From contig JADJLJ010000001.1 in the NCBI GenBank assembly GCA_016710165.1, positions 1,302,001-1,366,000 of the forward strand: a stretch of DNA of 64,000 nt. Direction: 5' to 3'. The number at the start of each line of letters is the position of its first letter. Position 1 is the first letter of the stretch. The DNA is from Chitinophagaceae bacterium. Lineage in GTDB: Bacteria; Bacteroidota; Bacteroidia; Chitinophagales; Chitinophagaceae. Under the pieces are notes generated by a model, which had not been told where the DNA came from, made no database searches, and was given only the letters and a program-made list of their open reading frames with translations. Shown here piece by piece: positions 47,555 to 57,820 of the stretch. The translations under genes and the position numbers were made by a program.

Positions 47555-47581
47555 CTTGGCAGTTAAAATTTAGGGATCTTC

Positions 47582-48951
47582 TTAGGCCGCTCCTTTGGAG
47601 GGGTTTGGGGAGGCTTCTTCGTCAGCTATTTTGATCGCCTCACTGATTATCGCCAGCCCTTCATCGATCTGTTCTTTGGTAACACAAAGCGGCGGTGCAA
47701 TGAATATATAGCTCCAGCGCACGAATGTGTACATGCCCAGGTCTTTGATCTTTGCTGCCACTTTATTCATTACGGTCATCTCATCCGGCTTTGCATTGAA
47801 GGGTGCCATCGGTTCTTTGGTGGTTCTGTTCTTTACCAGTTCAATACAACCCAGTAAACCGGTTGTGCGGAAGTTTCCTATGGAAGGATGTTTCTGTTTT
47901 AACTGCTCCAGTTTTTCTTCCACATACTTACCCATGGCTGCAGCATTTTCTATCAGGTTGTCGTCTTCGTATATTTTTATCGTTTCCAATGCGGCCGCAC
48001 AACTCACCGGGTGGGCAGAATAGGTGAGCCCCAATGACAAAACAGTATCATCATACTTTGCTGCGATCTTATCGGATACCATCAGGCAACCAAAAGGAAG
48101 ATAACCGCAGGTAAGCCCCTTGGCCATGCAGATCATATCGGGGATGATGCCATGGTTCTCAAAACCAAACCATTTACCGGTACGGCCAAAGCCGCTCATC
48201 ACTTCATCCATGATCAGGAGTATGCCATGTTTATTACAGATCTCCGCACTGCCTTCAAATATCCCTTTGGATATTGTAAACAACCGGAGGAACCGGATTC
48301 CCCTTCCAGTAAAATGGCTGCGATATTTCCCGGGGCTTCATAAGCGATCATTCTTTCCAACTGGGCAACCGATTCTTTCAATAAATTCTCCTCGCCGTAT
48401 TCCCAGCGGTATAAATAAGGAAGATCGAAGTGGACAAAGTTGGGCGCCTGCTGTGAATCAACCGGGATCCTTCTCGGATCGCCGCTCACGCTGATGGCAC
48501 CGATGGAAGCGCCGTGGTAAGATTGATAGCGGCTTAATATCTTATGCCTGCCTGTATAAAGCCGGGCAAGTTTAATTGCGTTCTCTATGGAAGTAGCACC
48601 GCATAAAGTAAAGAATGCCTTGTTCAGGTCGCCCGGGCATATCGCTGCCAGTTTCTTCCCCAACTCACCACGCACTTTGGTGACACAACTCGGCGTTACA
48701 TAACTGACTTCCTGCATCTGCTTTACCACCGCCTCAGTAATGCGTTGATCACCGTGACCGATGTTGACATTCATCAGTCCGGATGAAAAATCAATATAAC
48801 GCCTGTCCTCATAGTCGTACAGGTAAACCCCTTCAGCATGTTTTACCGCAATGGGTGCAATGCCTTTTTGCTTGCTCCAGGAAAACAATGTGTAATCCAG
48901 GTTGTTTTGAATTATTTCTGTTGATCCGGAGATTGTTTTTGTTTGTGACAC
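47582..48951 (-). CDS. Class III aminotransferase, likely beta-alanine aminotransferase (frameshifted)
   Basis: Corrected length about 456 residues, from a GTG start. The fold-type I omega-aminotransferase features are FSSGLMNVNIGHG, the DEVMSGFGRTG region with the cofactor Asp, and the PLP lysine in CMAKGLTCGYLPFG. One base is missing near 48244-48245 (CGG AG versus CGGGAG), after which EICNKHGILLIMDEV restores the reading. In this operon it would turn beta-alanine into malonate semialdehyde. The last residues (SPNPSKGAA) derive from a palindromic repeat at 47588-47617. Confidence 0.88.
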
Positions 48952-48961
48952 TTTTATTTAT

Positions 48962-49036
48962 TTTGAATGTTGAATGCTGAATTTTAAATGAATGACATTT
49001 GCTTCATTCAACATTTAAAATTCAACATTTAAAATA
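48962..49036. repeat. Hairpin repeat between mmsA and the aminotransferase gene
   Basis: GAATGTTGAATGCTGAATTT on the left and CATTCAACATTTAAAATTCA on the right form an imperfect inverted repeat, the third member of this family in the operon. Confidence 0.65.
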
Positions 49037-49040
49037 ATTA

Positions 49041-50494
49041 TCAGCTCATCCAGTTCACTCCTGCTTCCGGGTTCCACTTGGTGGTACTCTTCTTCAGTTT
49101 GGTCCAGAATTCAATGGAACTCTTCCCGGTAATATCCCCTACGCCGAATTTACTTTCATTCCATCCGCCAAAAGGAAAAAGGTTCACGTGGTACCGGCAC
49201 CCACGTTCACACCAATCATGCCGGCGCTGGCCCGGTCGATGATATAACGGGCCATGCCGCCGTTCTGTGTGAACACACTGGCTGCATTGCAATAGGGATT
49301 GGCATTTTCAATAGCCAACGCCTCATCTACCGTATTGGTACGCATGATGGAGATGACCGGCCCGAAGATCTCTTCTTTGGCAACACTCATCTCCGGTTTT
49401 ACAAAATCAATCACTGTGGGACCCACATAAGTGCCATTCTCCTTTCCCTTCACTTTTGCCCCACGGCCGTCTACTAAAATTTTAGCACCGTCCCTTTCTG
49501 CCTCACCAATATATCTTTCGATCCTTTCCTGTGATGCTTTATTGATCACCGCCCCTAAATTCTCCCCCGGAATGATCTTTCTTGCTTCTTCGCAGATCTT
49601 ATCAATGATCGCATCTACATTTCCCACCCCGATCATGGCGCTGGCAGCCATACAGCGCTGGCCGGCACATCCGCTCATGCTGGCTGCTACATTCTGTGCG
49701 GTCATTTCCGGTTTGGCATCGGGCAATACCATCAAATGGTTCTTTGCCCCTCCCAATGCCAGGCATCGTTTGTAATTTGATGTTGCACGCTGGTAAACGA
49801 TCTTCGCAACCCTGGTTGAGCCTACAAATGAAACGGCTTCAATACCCGGATGATCGCAGATGGCTTCCACAATCTCCACATCGCCATGAACGATATTGAA
49901 AACCCCATCTGGCAAACCGGCTTCTTTCAGTAATTCAGCCAGTCTTCCGCAACTCAACGGAACTTTCTCCGATGGTTTAATGATCATGCAGTTTCCTAAA
50001 GCGATCGCATTGGGTAATGTCCAGTTGGGAACCATGGCCGGGAAATTAAACGGCACGATGGATGCAACTACCCCCAGTGGCACGTGCTCGGTGCGGCATT
50101 CCACACCTTTGCTTACTTCCAGGATCTCTCCCGTCACCAATTCGGGCAATGAAGTGGCAAACTCGGTAAGTTCAATACATTTTTCTATTTCAGCTACCGA
50201 TTCCCCGTAGGTCTTCCCATTTTCTTCGCTGCACAATTCTGACAGTTCCTTTAAATGCTTCTCCAAAAGCATTTTATAGCGGAAGAAAACCTGCACCCTT
50301 TCCTTTATGGGAGTCCGGCTCCATGCAGGAAAAGCTGCTTTTGCTGCCTTAACAGCTGCATCAAGTTCTTTTACCGAAGACATGGGTACCGTAGATAGCA
50401 GGTTACCGTCAATGGGAGAGATCACTTCCATTGTTCGGGAAGAAGTCTCAACAAATTTTCCATTGATATAATTTTTAACCGGAGCGTATTTCAT
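49041..50494 (-). CDS. mmsA: CoA-acylating methylmalonate-semialdehyde dehydrogenase (frameshifted)
   Basis: Corrected length about 484 residues, normal for MmsA. The start at 50494 (MKYAPVKNYINGKFVE) is preferred over a TTG at 50500. It has the NAD motif VGSTRVAKIVY, catalytic Cys in SGCAGQRCMA and KEEIFGPV. Between about 49160 and 49200 the frame is lost by a net missing base and the C-terminus (FGGWNESKFGVGDITGKSSI) is in another frame. It converts malonate semialdehyde plus CoA to acetyl-CoA, the end of the pathway. It is the first gene of the operon. Confidence 0.92.
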
Positions 50495-50583
50495 ATACAA
50501 GTTTATTAAACCATAAATTAATGAAAATATACGAGACCAGATAAGTTACTGGCTGGAATTTTGAATGGAGTATAAAAAACAAA

Positions 50584-50610
50584 AAGCCCCTCGAAAAAAA
50601 TCGAAGGGCT
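50584..50610 (-). terminator. Terminator of the tRNA-Pro transcript
   Basis: Stem AGCCCCTCGA / TCGAAGGGCT (one mismatch) with an A-rich loop. Leftwards it is followed by T-rich sequence (TTTTTGTTTTTTATA). Confidence 0.75.
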
Positions 50611-50622
50611 GGAGTTGTTGTG

Positions 50623-50697
50623 TCGGGATGGCAAGATTCGAACTTGCGACCTCCTGGTCCCAAACCAGGCGCGATAACCGGGCTACGCTACATCCCG
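50623..50697 (-). tRNA. tRNA-Pro (anticodon TGG)
   Basis: The complete cloverleaf reads leftwards: acceptor CGGGATG/CATCCCG, anticodon arm CCTGG-TTTGGGA-CCAGG, T arm GCAAG-TTCGAAT-CTTGC, discriminator A. CCA is not encoded. Its 5' side adjoins a tandem array of degenerate copies of itself. Confidence 0.95.
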
Positions 50698-50698
50698 A

Positions 50699-51310
50699 AC
50701 TTGGTTACCGTCTTTACTATTTTTTTGACTTCCTTTGCGTCGGATGGCAAGATTTTAACTTGCAACCTTCCCGATCTCAATCGGGACGCAATATAACCGG
50801 GCTACGCTACATCCCGAACCTGGTTACCGTCTTTACTATTTTTTGACCTCCTTTGCGTTGGATGGCAAGATTTTAACTTGCAACCTTCCCGATCTCAATC
50901 GGGACGCAATATAACCGGGCTACGCTACATCCCGAACCTGGTTACCGTCTTTACTATTTTTTTGACTTCCTTTGCGTCGGATGGCAAGATTTTAACTTGC
51001 AACCTTCCCGATCTCAATCGGGACGCAATATAACCGGGCTACGCTACATCCCGAACTTGGTTACCGTCTTTACTATTTTTTTGACTTCCTTTGCGTCGGA
51101 TGGCAAGATTTTAACTTGCAACCTTCCCGATCTCAATCGGGACGCAATATAACCGGGCTACGCTACATCCCGAACCTGGTTACCGGTCTTTACTATTTTT
51201 TTGACCTCCTTTGCGTCGGATGGCAAGATTTTAACTTGCAACCTTCCCGATCTCAATCGGGACGCAATATAACCGGGCTAAGCTACATCCCGAACCTGGT
51301 TACCGGTCTT
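50699..51310 (-). repeat. Tandem array of five degenerate tRNA-Pro-like units (118-120 bp)
   Basis: The tRNA-like cores start (plus strand GGATGGCAAG) at 50742, 50860, 50979, 51098 and 51218, each with a spacer containing GGTTACCG and CTTTACTATTTT. Each keeps the tRNA-Pro 5' half and T stem, but the T loop reads TTAAAAT instead of TTCGAAT, the acceptor end is CATCCGA or similar, and the anticodon stem is replaced by a 7-bp hairpin TCCCGAT/ATCGGGA with loop TGAG (tRNA strand). The five copies are nearly identical to each other and differ together from the true tRNA. Confidence 0.9.
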
Positions 51311-51319
51311 TAAGAACTT

Positions 51320-52069
<750 letters not shown>

Positions 52070-52245
52070 GAAATACCTAAAATAATTATCCCCTCTTTCC
52101 TTTCGTCCGCCAGCTGGCGGAACCTCCCTGTTGTAACCTGCCCTTATTTGCTAAGGGGTGGCAAAAATACAATTCAATAAGGTATCACCCAAAACTAAAT
52201 AGAAAAACAGGCACAATTTATCGGGGAACCGTTATTGCATAAAAA

Positions 52246-52271
52246 ATCCGGGGTCATGGAAGAACCCGGAT
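52246..52271 (-). terminator. Terminator after dnaA
   Basis: ATCCGGGGT / ACCCGGAT hairpin; leftwards it is followed by six T residues (52246-52241). It is 30 bases after the dnaA stop. Confidence 0.75.
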
Positions 52272-52300
52272 CACTATTAGTGCTTGGTATCAGGTTTCTT

Positions 52301-53734
52301 TTACATGGCAGCCAGGTGAACCTTCTGCTGCAGTTCCATCACACTCTCTTTAAAGAGGCTGTCGGTATCCATCAGGTCTTTTACTGTCTGGCAACTGTGA
52401 ATTACCGTGGTATGATCTCTTCCGCCAAAGTGCTCGCCGATGGTCTTGAGTGAGTTCTTTGTAAATGCCTTTGCCAGGAACATGGTGATCTGCCGGGCCT
52501 GTACTATTTCACGTTTACGTGTTTTTTGCAGCAGTTTATCGTATGGCACGTCAAAGTATTCGCATACCATTTTCTGGATGGTATCGATGGTGATCTCCTT
52601 ACTGGAAGACTTTACAAAATTGCGAAGTACTTTTTTAGCCAATTCAAGGTCAATTTCCCTCTTGTTAAGCGAAGATTGTGCCAATAATGATATCAAAGCG
52701 CCTTCCAGTTCACGCACATTGCTGTTAATGTTATAGGCAATATATTTCACCACTTCTCGGGGCATATCCAGCCCGTCATTCTTCATCTTTTTCTCCAGTA
52801 TCTCGATCTTGGTATCGTAATCCGGAACCTGCAGATCGGCGCTCAAACCCCAGCGGAAACGGCTCAACAATCTTTCCTGAACCCCCTCCAGGTCCTTGGG
52901 CGGCTTGTCGCTGGTCAATATCAGCTGTTTACCACTCTGGTGCAGGTGATTGAATATGGAGAAAAAAGCATCCTGTGATTTTTCGGCCCGGTTAAAGAAC
53001 TGCACGTCGTCAATGATCAATACATCGATCAGCTGGTAAAAATGGATAAAATCGTTGATGGCGCCGTTGCGGCCATGGTCGATGAACTGGTTGATGAATT
53101 TTTCAGAACTTACATACAGCACTATCTTATTGGCATGAAGCCTTTTTACCTCGTTGCCAATGGCCTGGGCAAGGTGGGTTTTACCCAGTCCAACCCCGCC
53201 GTATATCACGAGGGGGTTAAAAGAGGTGGTGCCCGGCTTTTCTGCCACCGTTTTACCGGCCCGGCGGGCCACCCGGTTGCAATCGCCTTCAATAAATGCT
53301 TCGAATGTATATGCCGGGTTCAGCTGCGGATCGATCTGCATCTTTTTCAGCCCCGGTATTACGAACGGATTTTTAACGGGATTATTTATTACTAAAGGAA
53401 AATCCATTTCGTTATTTGCAAATGATTTATATCCCTGGCCGGGAACATCTATTGTTTGTGGTTTGTTCTTGCTGTTGCCACTGTCTACCATGATGCGGTA
53501 TTCAAGGCGTGCTTCTTTTCCCAATTCCCGCTTTAATGTTTTTGCAAGAAGCGAAACATAATGTTCTTCCAGGTACTCGTAAAAGAACTGACTTGGGACC
53601 TGGATGGTTAAAACTTTTTCTTTCAATGCGACCGGTTTAATGGGTTCAAACCAGGTCTTGAAATGCTGCCATTCAACAATGTCTTTGATTATCTCCAAAC
53701 AATTAGCCCATACTTTTTCAAAAACTTTGTCCAT
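52301..53734 (-). CDS. dnaA: Chromosomal replication initiator protein DnaA
   Basis: 477 residues. Domain I at the N-terminus (VFEKVWANCLEIIKDIVEW) is followed by the AAA+ domain with Walker A GGVGLGKTH, Walker B VLIIDDVQFF and sensor motifs, and the C-terminal helix-turn-helix with the signature GRDHTTVIHSCQTV. It binds DnaA boxes and melts the origin. No cluster of TTATCCACA-type boxes was seen in the flanking gaps, so I do not call an origin here. Confidence 0.97.
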   Translation of the reverse strand: MDKVFEKVWANCLEIIKDIVEWQHFKTWFEPIKPVALKEKVLTIQVPSQFFYEYLEEHYVSLLAKTLKRELGKEARLEYRIMVDSGNSKNKPQTIDVPGQGYKSFANNEMDFPLVINNPVKNPFVIPGLKKMQIDPQLNPAYTFEAFIEGDCNRVARRAGKTVAEKPGTTSFNPLVIYGGVGLGKTHLAQAIGNEVKRLHANKIVLYVSSEKFINQFIDHGRNGAINDFIHFYQLIDVLIIDDVQFFNRAEKSQDAFFSIFNHLHQSGKQLILTSDKPPKDLEGVQERLLSRFRWGLSADLQVPDYDTKIEILEKKMKNDGLDMPREVVKYIAYNINSNVRELEGALISLLAQSSLNKREIDLELAKKVLRNFVKSSSKEITIDTIQKMVCEYFDVPYDKLLQKTRKREIVQARQITMFLAKAFTKNSLKTIGEHFGGRDHTTVIHSCQTVKDLMDTDSLFKESVMELQQKVHLAAM

Positions 53735-53875
53735 TAGTCCTTAAGCAATTTATATGTCGAGTTAAGAATAGTTTCTTCTGTGGTTTTGCCGGGTAAAATT
53801 TCTTTTCAGTTTTCAACGAAAAAAAATCTTTGGCAGGACAGCGAATATCGAATAAAATGTTGAAAAAAAAATTTT

Positions 53876-54809
53876 TTATTCCATTGTTTTTTTTCCTACC
53901 ACAACAGTATGCGATTTCGCCAGATTTTTTCGTTTATAACCGGCAAATTCAAAGTCGAGCCTGCCAAGCTGAATGCCTGCCCACCCCACCTGGTTTACCA
54001 CTACATCACTGCCGGTTTTGTTCTTGTAAACGGCCGGTTGATCCATAAAGGTATGGGTATGCCCGCCAATTATCAGATCTATATTTTCCGACTCCCGGGC
54101 AAATACCTCATCGCTCACTTTATTATCCCGGTATTTATATCCCAGATGGCTCAGGCAAATGATCATATCACAACCGTCTTCATTCTTCAGCATGGCTGCT
54201 GTTTCATTTGCTTTCCGGATGGGGTCAAGGTATTTTGTATTACCAAATAAACTGTCCGGCACCAACCCGGTCATTTCAATACCAACCCCGGTAACCCCGA
54301 TCTTCAATCCGCCTTTTTTAAAAACTTTGTAGGGTTGGTATTTAAATTCCATCGGTGTATTTGTAAAATCATAATTGCAGATCACCAACGGGAAATTGCC
54401 ATGCTTCAACTGGGTGGCAAAATTCTCAAGGCCGGCATCAAAATCATGGTTGCCCATCGTAGCAGCATCATAACCCATGGCGGCCATGGCTTTCATTTCC
54501 GGTTCGCCCTTATATATTAAAAAAGGGAGTGCCCTGGAAAATATCACCGGCATCAAGCAACAGTATATTTTGTTCTTCGTTCCTTATCTGCTTTATCAGC
54601 CCGGCCCGGGCTGCCACGCCTCCAAGCCCCTGGTTCCTGCCCCCGTCCATCGGGAAGGGCTCCAACCGGCTGTGTACATCATTGGTATGCAGTATCGTGA
54701 GCTTCTTAACTCCCTCCTCCCCACCCAAACCGGCCAGGGCCGTTCTTGAAGTGAGAAGTGCTGCCGTGGCCAGCGTTGCCTGGCCAATGAATTTTCTCCT
54801 ATTCTGCAT
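53876..54809 (-). CDS. 5'-nucleotidase-type metallophosphoesterase, Tat-exported (frameshifted)
   Basis: Corrected length about 310 residues. The start at 54809 gives a twin-arginine signal (MQNRRKFIGQATLATAALL). Metal motifs: LTILHTNDVHS, LDAGD, MGNHDFDAG, GGHTHTF. An extra base in the A6 run at 54519-54524 breaks the frame just after GDIFQGTPF; removal gives LIYKGEPEMKAM. It lacks the usual C-terminal 5'-nucleotidase domain, which is the separate gene upstream, overlapping by 11 bases. It is likely a periplasmic nucleotidase subunit. Confidence 0.87.
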
Positions 54810-55550
54810 TACGTACCCTGTTTTCTGTTTTTGCTGATATTTTTTTGCCCTGGCGCTTAAGATCTGCCAGGTACTCAAAGATTGCATCCCGGAATATATA
54901 GCCATTGCTTACCTGCGGAACGGGCTTTAGCATCGTACAATCATCACCGCCATTGGCCACATAGTCGTTATTGGCGATGGTATAAACCGCTGATTCGTTC
55001 AAAGGCGCCCCTCCCACAGTTATATCAATGGCTTTTTTATCTTTTATCTGCATCGTGATGCCCGAGCAGGGCCATCCCCCCCTGCCGGCAATATGATCTA
55101 AAAATTCGTGCAACACTTTCCCGTTCACCTTTTGTATGATCAGCAGGTTATCGAAGGGTGACAACTCAAATATCTTTGCCCGCGTTATATTTCCGGCAGG
55201 CATGGATGGCAACCGGATGCCTCCATAATTTATAAAGGCAGCATCCACATGGATCCCATAGTTTTTTTCAGCCATGGCCAGCATCGCATCCGCCAGGAAA
55301 TTACCCAATGAACCTTCGGGTTGTTTCTTTTCAAGGGCCATTTCGGAAACGGCCACTACCTCGTACATGCTTTTTGATAAACTGTCTGAATACGGTTTCA
55401 GTAAAACCAGCATGCTGCTGTCCTGTTTGGCTCCTGCCGCAATGCGGTAGTCATTGTATTGAACTTTTTGCGCCTGGTACGAAGTGTGCAGGAAAAAATA
55501 AGGCTGGTCATTAGGAACCCAGCGAAAAAAAACTTGCTGATTTTGCTCAT
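54799..55550 (-). CDS. 5'-nucleotidase C-terminal-domain protein (frameshifted)
   Basis: Corrected length about 250 residues. The start at 55550 opens a signal peptide (MSKISKFFFAGFLMTSLIFF); one base is missing in or near the A6 run at 55492-55497. The body is the substrate-specificity domain of UshA-type enzymes: GSLGNFLADAM, AFINYGGIRLPSMPAGNIT, FELSPFDNLL, YTIANNDYVANGGDD. It overlaps the start of the metallophosphoesterase gene, so the two halves of a normally single enzyme appear to be made together. Confidence 0.87.
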
Positions 55551-55667
55551 GTCCTGAAAGAAGAATTAAACAAAAGGAAGGTAGTTATTTTTATCTACAA
55601 CCAAGAAAAGAATGAATAAAAAATTTTATAAGAAAATAGGTTTACTTTTGGATATTAAAATATTGTT

Positions 55668-56054
55668 ATGAGTTATGAATTAGCCGGTAAACTGGTTGCC
55701 AAATACGATACGGTTCAACGTACCGAAACTTTTAAAACCAGGGAGTTTGTGGTTGAAAAAACCGATGACATCAACGGACGTACCATTACCAATTATGTGA
55801 AGTTCCAGTGCGTACAGGACAAAACAACCATCATTGACCGGGTGAATGTGGGTGAGGAGATAAAAGTATATTTCAACATCAAAGGCAGCAAGTGGGAAAA
55901 AGACGGCAAGGTGAATTACATTACCAATTTAGATGCCTGGCGTATTGAACAGATATTGCAACCCGGTTCCGTTAAAACAGATAATGATTACCTGGAGCCA
56001 TTGGATACTTTTTCAGAAACGCCACCAGATGCGGTGGATGACCTGCCATTCTGA
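55668..56054 (+). CDS. DUF3127 protein with SSB-like acidic tail
   Basis: 128 residues. The body is DUF3127 (ELAGKLVAKYDTVQRTETFK, REFVVEK, then YVKFQCVQDKTTIIDRVN and IKVYFNIKGSKWE), a Bacteroidota-typical, OB-like fold. The last residues DAVDDLPF end like the C-terminal peptide of bacterial SSB (DDDIPF), which recruits partner proteins. A role in DNA handling is inferred, not shown. Confidence 0.85.
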   Translation: MSYELAGKLVAKYDTVQRTETFKTREFVVEKTDDINGRTITNYVKFQCVQDKTTIIDRVNVGEEIKVYFNIKGSKWEKDGKVNYITNLDAWRIEQILQPGSVKTDNDYLEPLDTFSETPPDAVDDLPF

Positions 56055-56149
56055 ACGCAGATCGTTTAAGTCGTTGAAAGGTTTAAGTCGTTTCAGGGTT
56101 TCAAGGTTCATGATTTCTTTCATTGTTCTTAGCATAACCACCTAACACC

Positions 56150-57808
56150 ATGCAACAAAAAATTTCTCTCAAACTTCTGCCATCAGAGGCTGCAGATGAT
56201 ATCTCCATAAAAAGATCCATTGCCGGTCATACAGGCAAAAAACCTGCTGAGGTTTCGGGTTATCATATATTAAAGCAGTCCATTGATGCAAGAGCAAAGA
56301 CCATCTGGATCAACCTCACCGTAAATGCCTTCCTGGATGAGCCGTTCATAAAACGTACCATCCTTCCGTTTGCATTCAAAGATGTGAGTAAGGCAATGAA
56401 GAAGGTTGTGATCATCGGGGCCGGTCCCGCAGGACTTTTTGCAGCCTTTCAATTACTGGAGCAGGGCATAAAACCCGTCATTTTAGAAAGGGGAAAGGAT
56501 GTGAGGGAAAGACGAAGGGACCTGGCCCGGTTAAATAAGGAAGGCATTGTGAACCCCGAAAGCAATTATTGTTTCGGTGAAGGCGGCGCCGGCACGTACA
56601 GCGATGGCAAATTATATACCCGGAGCACCAAACGGGGCGATAGAGACCGGGGTCTCAACCTCTTTGTAAGATTTGGCGCATCCGAAGAGATATTATACCA
56701 GGCCCATCCGCATATCGGCACCAATAAACTGCCGCATATCATTACGGCGATGCGGGAACAACTGACCGGATGCGGGGCAGAAGTTCATTTTGAGAAAAAA
56801 GTGGTGGACCTCATCATTGCCAACGATTCAATAAAGTCGGTTAAAACAGCCGATGGAGATCTGTTCGAAGCCGATGCCTTCATCCTGGCAACCGGCCATA
56901 GTGCCCGGGATATCTTTGAACTGCTGCACCGGAAGCAGATCTTGATTGAAGCCAAACCCTTTGCCCTGGGTGTACGGATCGAGCATCCGCAGCAACTGAT
57001 AGACAGCATTCAATATCACTGCCCGGCCAGGGACGAAAATTTACCTCCCTCCTCTTACAGCCTGGTACAGCAGGTGAATAACCGGGGGGTATTTTCCTTT
57101 TGCATGTGCCCGGGCGGCATCATTGCGCCAGCATCCACATCACCCGGCGAATTGGTGGTGAATGGCTGGAGCCCCTCTAAGCGGAATAATCCATTTGCCA
57201 ACAGCGGCATGGTGGTCCAGGTGGAACTGGAGGATTTAATTAAGAATGAAAAATTAAAAACCTGCCTGCCGGCAGGCAAGGTTAAAAATGATGCGTTGTC
57301 GATGATGCATTTTCAGCAAATGGTGGAACAGAAATGTTTTGAAACGGGCGGAGGCAATTTAGTGGCGCCAGCACAAAGAATGGTTGATTTCAGTAATGGA
57401 AAAACATCCTCTTCCTTACCCGGATGTTCCTACCACCCGGGATTAAATGCGGTCAACCTTAAAGATGTCTTGCCTGGTTTCATTTACCAGTCACTTGCCA
57501 AAGGCTTTATTGAATTTGGTAAAAAAATGAAAGGCTATTTTACCAATGATGCCGTGGTGGTGGCCACTGAAAGCCGCACATCATCACCCGTTCGGATCCC
57601 CCGCTGCAATGAAACACTGGCACACCCGCAGTTAAGCAATTTTTACCCCTGCGGCGAGGGTGCCGGCTATGCCGGTGGCATCGTAAGCGCTGCCATGGAT
57701 GGGGAAAGGGTGGCAAAACAACTTGTAAAAACGATTGTGCTCATCGCTTTACCGTTTGTAAAATCGCTACCCGCCATTATTTATTCGTCCTTACATTTGA
57801 CCTGCTAA
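56150..57808 (+). CDS. FAD-dependent oxidoreductase of the COG2509 type
   Basis: 552 residues. An N-terminal domain of about 80 residues precedes the FAD-binding VVIIGAGPAGLFAAFQLLE, then RERRRDLARLNKEG, the Cys-containing NYCFGEGGAGTYSDGKLYTR, and a second ATGHSARD motif. The C-terminal GEGAGYAGGIVSAAMDG is conserved. The biochemical role of the family is not known. A composite repeat (57238-57281) is inserted in frame near residue 365-378. The C-terminus ends unusually hydrophobic (VLIALPFVKSLPAI). Confidence 0.88.
   Translation: MQQKISLKLLPSEAADDISIKRSIAGHTGKKPAEVSGYHILKQSIDARAKTIWINLTVNAFLDEPFIKRTILPFAFKDVSKAMKKVVIIGAGPAGLFAAFQLLEQGIKPVILERGKDVRERRRDLARLNKEGIVNPESNYCFGEGGAGTYSDGKLYTRSTKRGDRDRGLNLFVRFGASEEILYQAHPHIGTNKLPHIITAMREQLTGCGAEVHFEKKVVDLIIANDSIKSVKTADGDLFEADAFILATGHSARDIFELLHRKQILIEAKPFALGVRIEHPQQLIDSIQYHCPARDENLPPSSYSLVQQVNNRGVFSFCMCPGGIIAPASTSPGELVVNGWSPSKRNNPFANSGMVVQVELEDLIKNEKLKTCLPAGKVKNDALSMMHFQQMVEQKCFETGGGNLVAPAQRMVDFSNGKTSSSLPGCSYHPGLNAVNLKDVLPGFIYQSLAKGFIEFGKKMKGYFTNDAVVVATESRTSSPVRIPRCNETLAHPQLSNFYPCGEGAGYAGGIVSAAMDGERVAKQLVKTIVLIALPFVKSLPAIIYSSLHLTC
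57238..57281. repeat. Composite repeat inside the COG2509 gene
   Basis: AATTAAGAATGAAAAATTAA followed by CCTGCCTGCCGGCAGGCAAG, encoding IKNEKLKTCLPAGK. It is nearly identical to the reverse complement of the intergenic copy at 8799-8844. Confidence 0.8.
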
Positions 57809-57820
57809 AAAAAGCTACAC

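Noticed and set aside
52070..53875. Chromosome replication origin next to dnaA
   Set aside because: No cluster of DnaA boxes or AT-rich unwinding region was seen on either side of dnaA, and the gene orientations alone are insufficient.
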